Part shown: positions 51,038 to 53,834 of the stretch, in pieces | How the letters are laid out: every line of letters starts with the position of its first letter | Numbering within the stretch: the stretch's first letter is position 1 | Source: a virus | Length of the DNA stretch: 53,834 nt | IMG/VR virus record: IMGVR_UViG_3300030104_001062 | Location: 1 to 53,834 of that record | Reading direction: 5' to 3' (one strand) | The notes under the pieces: model-generated | Told to the model about the DNA's origin: nothing | The model's input: only the letters and a program-made list of their open reading frames with translations | Databases searched by the model: none | Program-made: the position numbers and the translations under genes

Positions 51038-51420
51038 TGTTTCAAGCATTGATAGGACCTATATCTGAACTTGCAGGATCGTTTATGCAAGGACAAATTA
51101 ATAAACAAAAAGCAAAAGCTACATTAGCACAAACTAAAGCTGAAGCAGAAGCAGAGATAATGAAAACTGCGGCCACACATGATTCAAAGTGGGAAATCAT
51201 TATGGCACAAGGCACTCAAAACAGTTTTAAAGATGAACTGGTTACAATCGTTATACTGATTCCAACAATTTTAGTATTTATTCCCGGAATGGAAGATGTG
51301 GTTAAGAATGGCTTTGCTAGACTTAACGAGTTGCCAGAGTGGTATACTTACTTGTTGTTTTTAACAGTCTCTGCTGCGTTAGGCATAAGAGGACTAGATA
51401 AATTTAAAGGTAAAAAATGA
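51037..51420 (+). CDS. Holin candidate (127 aa)
   Basis: GTG start at 51037. A helical, charged N-terminal half (KQKAKATLAQTKAEAEAEIM) precedes two hydrophobic segments (ELVTIVILIPTILVFIP and WYTYLLFLTVSAALGI) and a basic tail (DKFKGKK). This topology resembles a marine-phage holin-like family (holin with 2-3 TM). Gene order with lysozyme 0.7 kb downstream supports a lysis role. A direct holin assignment is not proven. Confidence 0.6.
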   Translation: MFQALIGPISELAGSFMQGQINKQKAKATLAQTKAEAEAEIMKTAATHDSKWEIIMAQGTQNSFKDELVTIVILIPTILVFIPGMEDVVKNGFARLNELPEWYTYLLFLTVSAALGIRGLDKFKGKK

Positions 51421-51566
51421 GTTTAACTAAAAACCAAAAAACTATTATGAAGAAACATAGTAAGCACCATACAAAAAAACACATGAAAGAAATGACTAAA
51501 AGTATGAAAAAGGGTAAAACTTTTACACAGGCACATAAAAAAGCCATGAAGAAAGTTGGAAAATAG
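51417..51566 (+). CDS. Short His/Lys-rich basic protein (49 aa)
   Basis: ATGA overlap at 51417-51420 with the holin candidate stop, and its TAG shares a base with the next GTG. Extremely rich in Lys, His and Met (MKKHSKHHTKKHMKEM ... FTQAHKKAMKKVGK). This peptide pattern recurs in marine phages. It probably binds DNA or RNA. Tight coupling on both sides supports it as real. Confidence 0.65.
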   Translation: MSLTKNQKTIMKKHSKHHTKKHMKEMTKSMKKGKTFTQAHKKAMKKVGK

Positions 51567-51817
51567 TGGCATGTAAGTGTGGAAAAGAGACATGTGAGTG
51601 TTCACAGGATTTAATCCCTGATAAAGTAGCATATCAAACAAACAAACGGAGAATGGCTTGGGTTTTAATTATACTTATGGGTATTACAACTATACTGACT
51701 TTAGCTTTCCCAGACAGGCTATCAGAAGCAGAGAGTATCCTCATGACACAATATATAAGTATGTGTGGCTTAGTAGGGGCATATTTTGGTTTTAGTGCAA
51801 TAAGTGGAAGAAAATAA
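51566..51817 (+). CDS. Two-TM membrane protein with Cys-rich start (83 aa)
   Basis: GTG start at 51566 overlapping the previous stop. The N-terminus CKCGKETCEC has four cysteines in ten residues, perhaps a metal site. Two hydrophobic segments follow (MAWVLIILMGITTILTLAF; MTQYISMCGLVGAYFGF). It may be a holin partner or pinholin-like protein; the family is unassigned. Confidence 0.55.
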   Translation: MACKCGKETCECSQDLIPDKVAYQTNKRRMAWVLIILMGITTILTLAFPDRLSEAESILMTQYISMCGLVGAYFGFSAISGRK

Positions 51818-51823
51818 TGAACT

Positions 51824-52072
51824 ATGGAAGGCATATTACAATATTGGGAACAACTAATATTTTTTCTAGGTGCTTTAGTTGTAGCTGTTAAGTTACACAC
51901 TGAAGTAACTACATTAAGAAAAGATGTTGATAAATTAGAAGAAGATTGTAAAAGTGCTAATGAAAAAATACAAACTAATTTTGTAAGTTCTGTAAGAACT
52001 GAAAGTGCTGTAAAAGAAACAGAAAAAAAGATAGAGTCTTTATTTATATTACATAATAAAAAGGAACAATAG
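51824..52072 (+). CDS. Single-TM coiled-coil protein, spanin-like candidate (82 aa)
   Basis: Hydrophobic residues 8-22 (WEQLIFFLGALVVAV) then a helix with heptad Leu/Val (EVTTLRKDVDKLEEDCKSAN) typical of inner-membrane spanins. Immediately upstream of lysozyme, the usual place for lysis accessories. No outer-membrane lipoprotein partner was found, so the spanin role is tentative. Confidence 0.5.
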   Translation: MEGILQYWEQLIFFLGALVVAVKLHTEVTTLRKDVDKLEEDCKSANEKIQTNFVSSVRTESAVKETEKKIESLFILHNKKEQ

Positions 52073-52530
52073 TGGAAACAATAATAGATAGATTACGTGT
52101 AGAATTAGAACAAGATGAGGGTTGCAAATATCACATATATTTAGATCACTTAGGTTTACCTACGGCAGGTATTGGACATTTGCTTAAAGGCACAGATCCA
52201 GAATACAATAAATCTGTAGGCACAGTTATAAGTAAAGAACGAGTGGATGAGTGGTTTGAACAAGACATACAAACTACACTTAATGATTGCAAAAAAGTAT
52301 TTGATGATTGGGATTCCATGAATGAGGAAGTAAGACTAATATGTTGCAATATGATGTTTAATCTAGGCTACCCAAGATTTTGCAAATTTAAGCTTATGAT
52401 ACAGGCTATAAAAGATGGTGATTACATCGAAGCAGCGAATCAAATGAAAGATTCAAGATGGTACAAACAAGTAACAAACAGGGCAGACAGACTAATAAGC
52501 CGAATGAAAGCTGTACCTTTACAAAAATAG
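52072..52530 (+). CDS. Endolysin, T4-type lysozyme (GH24, 152 aa)
   Basis: Cleaves peptidoglycan between N-acetylmuramic acid and N-acetylglucosamine at lysis. GTG start at 52072. The catalytic triad pattern is E-x8-D-x5-T in QDEGCKYHIYLDHLGLPTAG, followed by IGHLL, all as in T4 lysozyme. The C-terminus has NMMFNLG and a DSRWYKQV-containing helix with RADRLISRM. No signal peptide is present, so release needs a holin. Length is typical. Confidence 0.93.
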   Translation: METIIDRLRVELEQDEGCKYHIYLDHLGLPTAGIGHLLKGTDPEYNKSVGTVISKERVDEWFEQDIQTTLNDCKKVFDDWDSMNEEVRLICCNMMFNLGYPRFCKFKLMIQAIKDGDYIEAANQMKDSRWYKQVTNRADRLISRMKAVPLQK

Positions 52531-52628
52531 AACTTATTAAACAAAAAGATAGGGAGAGACACAAACTAATATTGTCTCAATATTTTAAACCAAGAGACAA
52601 AAAATTTAAAGGGTATACACATGATTGA
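52458..52628 (+). CDS. Overlapping reading frame bridging lysozyme and next gene (56 aa)
   Basis: ATG 52458 opens in another frame within the lysozyme 3' end and continues across the 90-base gap, stopping 8 bases inside the next gene. The product is basic and polar (CTFTKIELIKQKDRERHKL, then LSQYFKPRDKKFKGYTHD). It fills an otherwise empty gap in a compact operon, which supports it, but the ribosome site is poor. Confidence 0.4.
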   Translation: MVQTSNKQGRQTNKPNESCTFTKIELIKQKDRERHKLILSQYFKPRDKKFKGYTHD

Positions 52629-53100
52629 TCCGATCACGTTGTCCGCTGCTGTTAGTGGAGCAACGGCCGCCTATAACGGCATAAAAAAAGCCATTATGAT
52701 GGGTAAAGAAATTGAAGATTTAGGATCACAGTTATCTACATGGATGTCTGCTGTAAGCGATGTAGATAACATTCACAAAAATGCAAATAGCCCTTCAACG
52801 TTTGATAGACTATTTAACGGCTCAATTGAACAAGTTGCAATGGAGTCTTTCGCAAGTAAGAAGAAACTTGCAAAACAAAGAGAAGAACTTAAAAATTTCT
52901 TGGTGGCACACTACGGAACACAAGCATGGGATGATTTACTACGTGAAGAAGGTCGTATAAGACGTGTTAGAAAAGAAATTGTATATGCTAGAGAAGAAAA
53001 AAACAGACAAATAAGAGACTACACAATTATGGGTATAGCTTCTTTAGTTGGTTTTAGTGCTTTAGGGTGGATGCTCTGGATCGTAAGTCGTTCTATCTAG
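52621..53100 (+). CDS. Lysis-region protein with C-terminal TM helix (159 aa)
   Basis: Helical protein, hydrophobic N-terminal segment (PITLSAAVSGATAAYNGI), a charged coiled-coil centre (ASKKKLAKQREELKNFL, REEGRIRRVRKEIVYAREEKNRQ) and a C-terminal membrane helix (MGIASLVGFSALGWMLWIV). It is a familiar marine-phage late protein of unknown function; a tail-anchored coiled coil suggests work at the inner membrane. Overlaps the next gene by 34 bases. Confidence 0.6.
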   Translation: MIDPITLSAAVSGATAAYNGIKKAIMMGKEIEDLGSQLSTWMSAVSDVDNIHKNANSPSTFDRLFNGSIEQVAMESFASKKKLAKQREELKNFLVAHYGTQAWDDLLREEGRIRRVRKEIVYAREEKNRQIRDYTIMGIASLVGFSALGWMLWIVSRSI

Positions 53101-53369
53101 CTTTACTAACAATGCTTGTTGTTATGTACTTATTTGTGGGTATAGTTAGTGCAAAAAAAATAACAACTTGTAGATTAGCAAGTCAAATATTAGGGAATAA
53201 TCAACGTGTATGTGTATATAGTGGAGCAAATAACACTCAGTACAGAGAGTATATTCCGTATGATGCTGGAGAGTGTCCAAGAGAGTATCAATGCCCTTAC
53301 CGACCAAATGAAAAACCCTTTGATATAAAGAGTGTTGTACGCAGCATAAAAGAACAGTTTACAAAATAG
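53067..53369 (+). CDS. Membrane-anchored Cys-rich protein (100 aa)
   Basis: Starts inside the previous gene behind AGGGTGG. One TM segment (YLALLTMLVVMYLFVGIV) leads to a likely periplasmic domain with four Cys (TTCRLAS, RVCVYS, GECPREYQCPY) that could form two disulfides. The overlapping reading frames resemble nested spanin genes, but no lipobox is seen. A start at ATG 53112 is also possible. Confidence 0.5.
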   Translation: MDALDRKSFYLALLTMLVVMYLFVGIVSAKKITTCRLASQILGNNQRVCVYSGANNTQYREYIPYDAGECPREYQCPYRPNEKPFDIKSVVRSIKEQFTK

Positions 53370-53391
53370 GTAATTATATGTATACTAAAAT

Positions 53392-53538
53392 ATGGAACAG
53401 TTTTGTAAAGATGCTCAAGAATTTGCTATAAAGAAAGCAAAAGATGAACAGCAAAAAGTTGAAATTAAAAAAAGTTTTAAAGATATATTTAAAACATTAG
53501 AAAAATTAAAACATGACAGAAAAATCAAAACGACTTAG
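53392..53538 (+). CDS. Small charged helical protein (48 aa)
   Basis: ATG 53392 opens a frame that overlaps the next start by 26 bases. Composition is Lys/Glu/Gln-rich with a leucine-spaced helix (DIFKTLEKLKHDRKIK). The ribosome site is weak. It fills the gap between two genes, so it is plausible. Confidence 0.4.
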   Translation: MEQFCKDAQEFAIKKAKDEQQKVEIKKSFKDIFKTLEKLKHDRKIKTT

Positions 53539-53834
53539 GAATGTTTTTGTAGCTCTAGGAGATACACTCTTAACGTCTGTTTATACTTGTCCTAGTAATT
53601 TTATTGGTGTTATAAAAGAAGTTATAGTCTGTAACGTAGATGGATCAGCAAGTGCTGACATTACTTTGCAAATTACAGATAGTTCTGCAAGTGCTACTTT
53701 TAGTTTGGCTTCAACTAAAGCTGTAGCACAAGATACGTTTTTACGATTTGAACAAGCAAACATAATTCTTGAATCAGGAGATATTTTTAAAGCACAGGCA
53801 AGTGCTGGAAATGATTTACATGTTTCACTATTTA
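53513..53834 (+). CDS. N-terminal part of the 116-aa beta-rich virion protein (continues at base 1)
   Basis: ATG 53513 starts a protein beginning MTEKSKRLRNVFVALGD, rich in Ser, Thr and Val strands (LTSVYTCPSNFIGVIKEVIV, ADITLQITDSSASATF). It is open to the window end; 74 codons before the repeated end join to the 42 codons at the left end. The pattern of a short polar start and alternating strands resembles small proteins associated with marine-phage tail fibres. No function is proven. Confidence 0.75.
   Translation, partial: MTEKSKRLRNVFVALGDTLLTSVYTCPSNFIGVIKEVIVCNVDGSASADITLQITDSSASATFSLASTKAVAQDTFLRFEQANIILESGDIFKAQASAGNDLHVSLF
53735..53834. repeat. Terminal overlap, right copy
   Basis: Same 100 bases as 1-100 with T at 53833 instead of C. 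See the left copy. It shows that the sequence is a closed circle or terminally redundant molecule of about 53,734 unique bases. Confidence 0.85.

Noticed and set aside
1-53834. Single-subunit T7-type RNA polymerase
   Set aside because: No large gene carries its motifs; all very large proteins lack them, and sigma70-type promoters are present.

Overview
This window looks like one complete, or very nearly complete, genome of a short-tailed (podovirus-like) marine bacteriophage. It is about 53.7 kb and AT-rich. Bases 1-100 recur at 53735-53834 with one silent difference, and a 116-residue gene runs through the junction, so the molecule was circularised in assembly or is terminally redundant. Gene content and order recall the HMO-2011 group of phages of marine Alphaproteobacteria (recalled from family knowledge, not searched): a family-A DNA polymerase carrying a DnaJ-type CxxCxGxG zinc finger, a class II ribonucleotide reductase, a DnaB-like helicase plus a separate zinc/TOPRIM primase, and no phage RNA polymerase. 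The cobalamin-dependent reductase fits a SAR116- or Roseobacter-like host better than a SAR11 host, but this is inference.

Layout. (1) 133-20902, plus strand: tail and ejection module, with a repeat-built tail fibre, a protein of ten-residue repeats, adaptor and nozzle-like tail proteins, a second repeat-built fibre, a tail assembly chaperone, and a run of very large proteins that probably form the ejected core. (2) 20903-21012: convergence point of the two transcription directions, with a long imperfect hairpin. (3) 21013-31383, minus strand: one compact replication and nucleotide operon (primase, helicase, HNH endonuclease, 3'-5' exonuclease, polymerase, SSB-like protein, Cas4-like nuclease, T7 endonuclease I-like resolvase, DUF3310, NrdJ, a small nuclease). 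(4) 31384-31488: divergent promoter region with dyad symmetry. (5) 31489-37632, plus strand: small early/middle genes with a C5 cytosine methyltransferase, a ribbon-helix-helix candidate, zinc-ribbon peptides and a DUF932 protein, divided by intrinsic terminators. (6) 37633-38277: the longest gene-poor region. It holds a terminator, a candidate leftward small RNA gene with its own promoter and terminator, and a near-consensus late promoter back-to-back with it. (7) 38278 to the end, continuing into 1-129: packaging, head and lysis module (small and large terminase, a protein with an unexpected tyrosine-recombinase-like domain, portal, a virion protein with a SleB-like hydrolase domain, scaffold, capsid, decoration candidate, 2OG-Fe(II) oxygenase, basic small proteins, holin candidate, lysozyme, membrane proteins).

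How it works together. With no phage polymerase, host sigma70-type RNA polymerase presumably reads all promoters. The divergent hub at 31.4 kb would launch replication genes leftward and early genes rightward. The hub at 38.1 kb would launch the whole late operon rightward, through the junction to 20.9 kb, and a roughly 70-nt RNA leftward. The most notable points are the recombinase-like domain encoded between terminase and portal, the leftward small RNA and its back-to-back promoter pair, the exonuclease/polymerase split into two overlapping genes, and a likely non-AUG start on the SSB-like gene.
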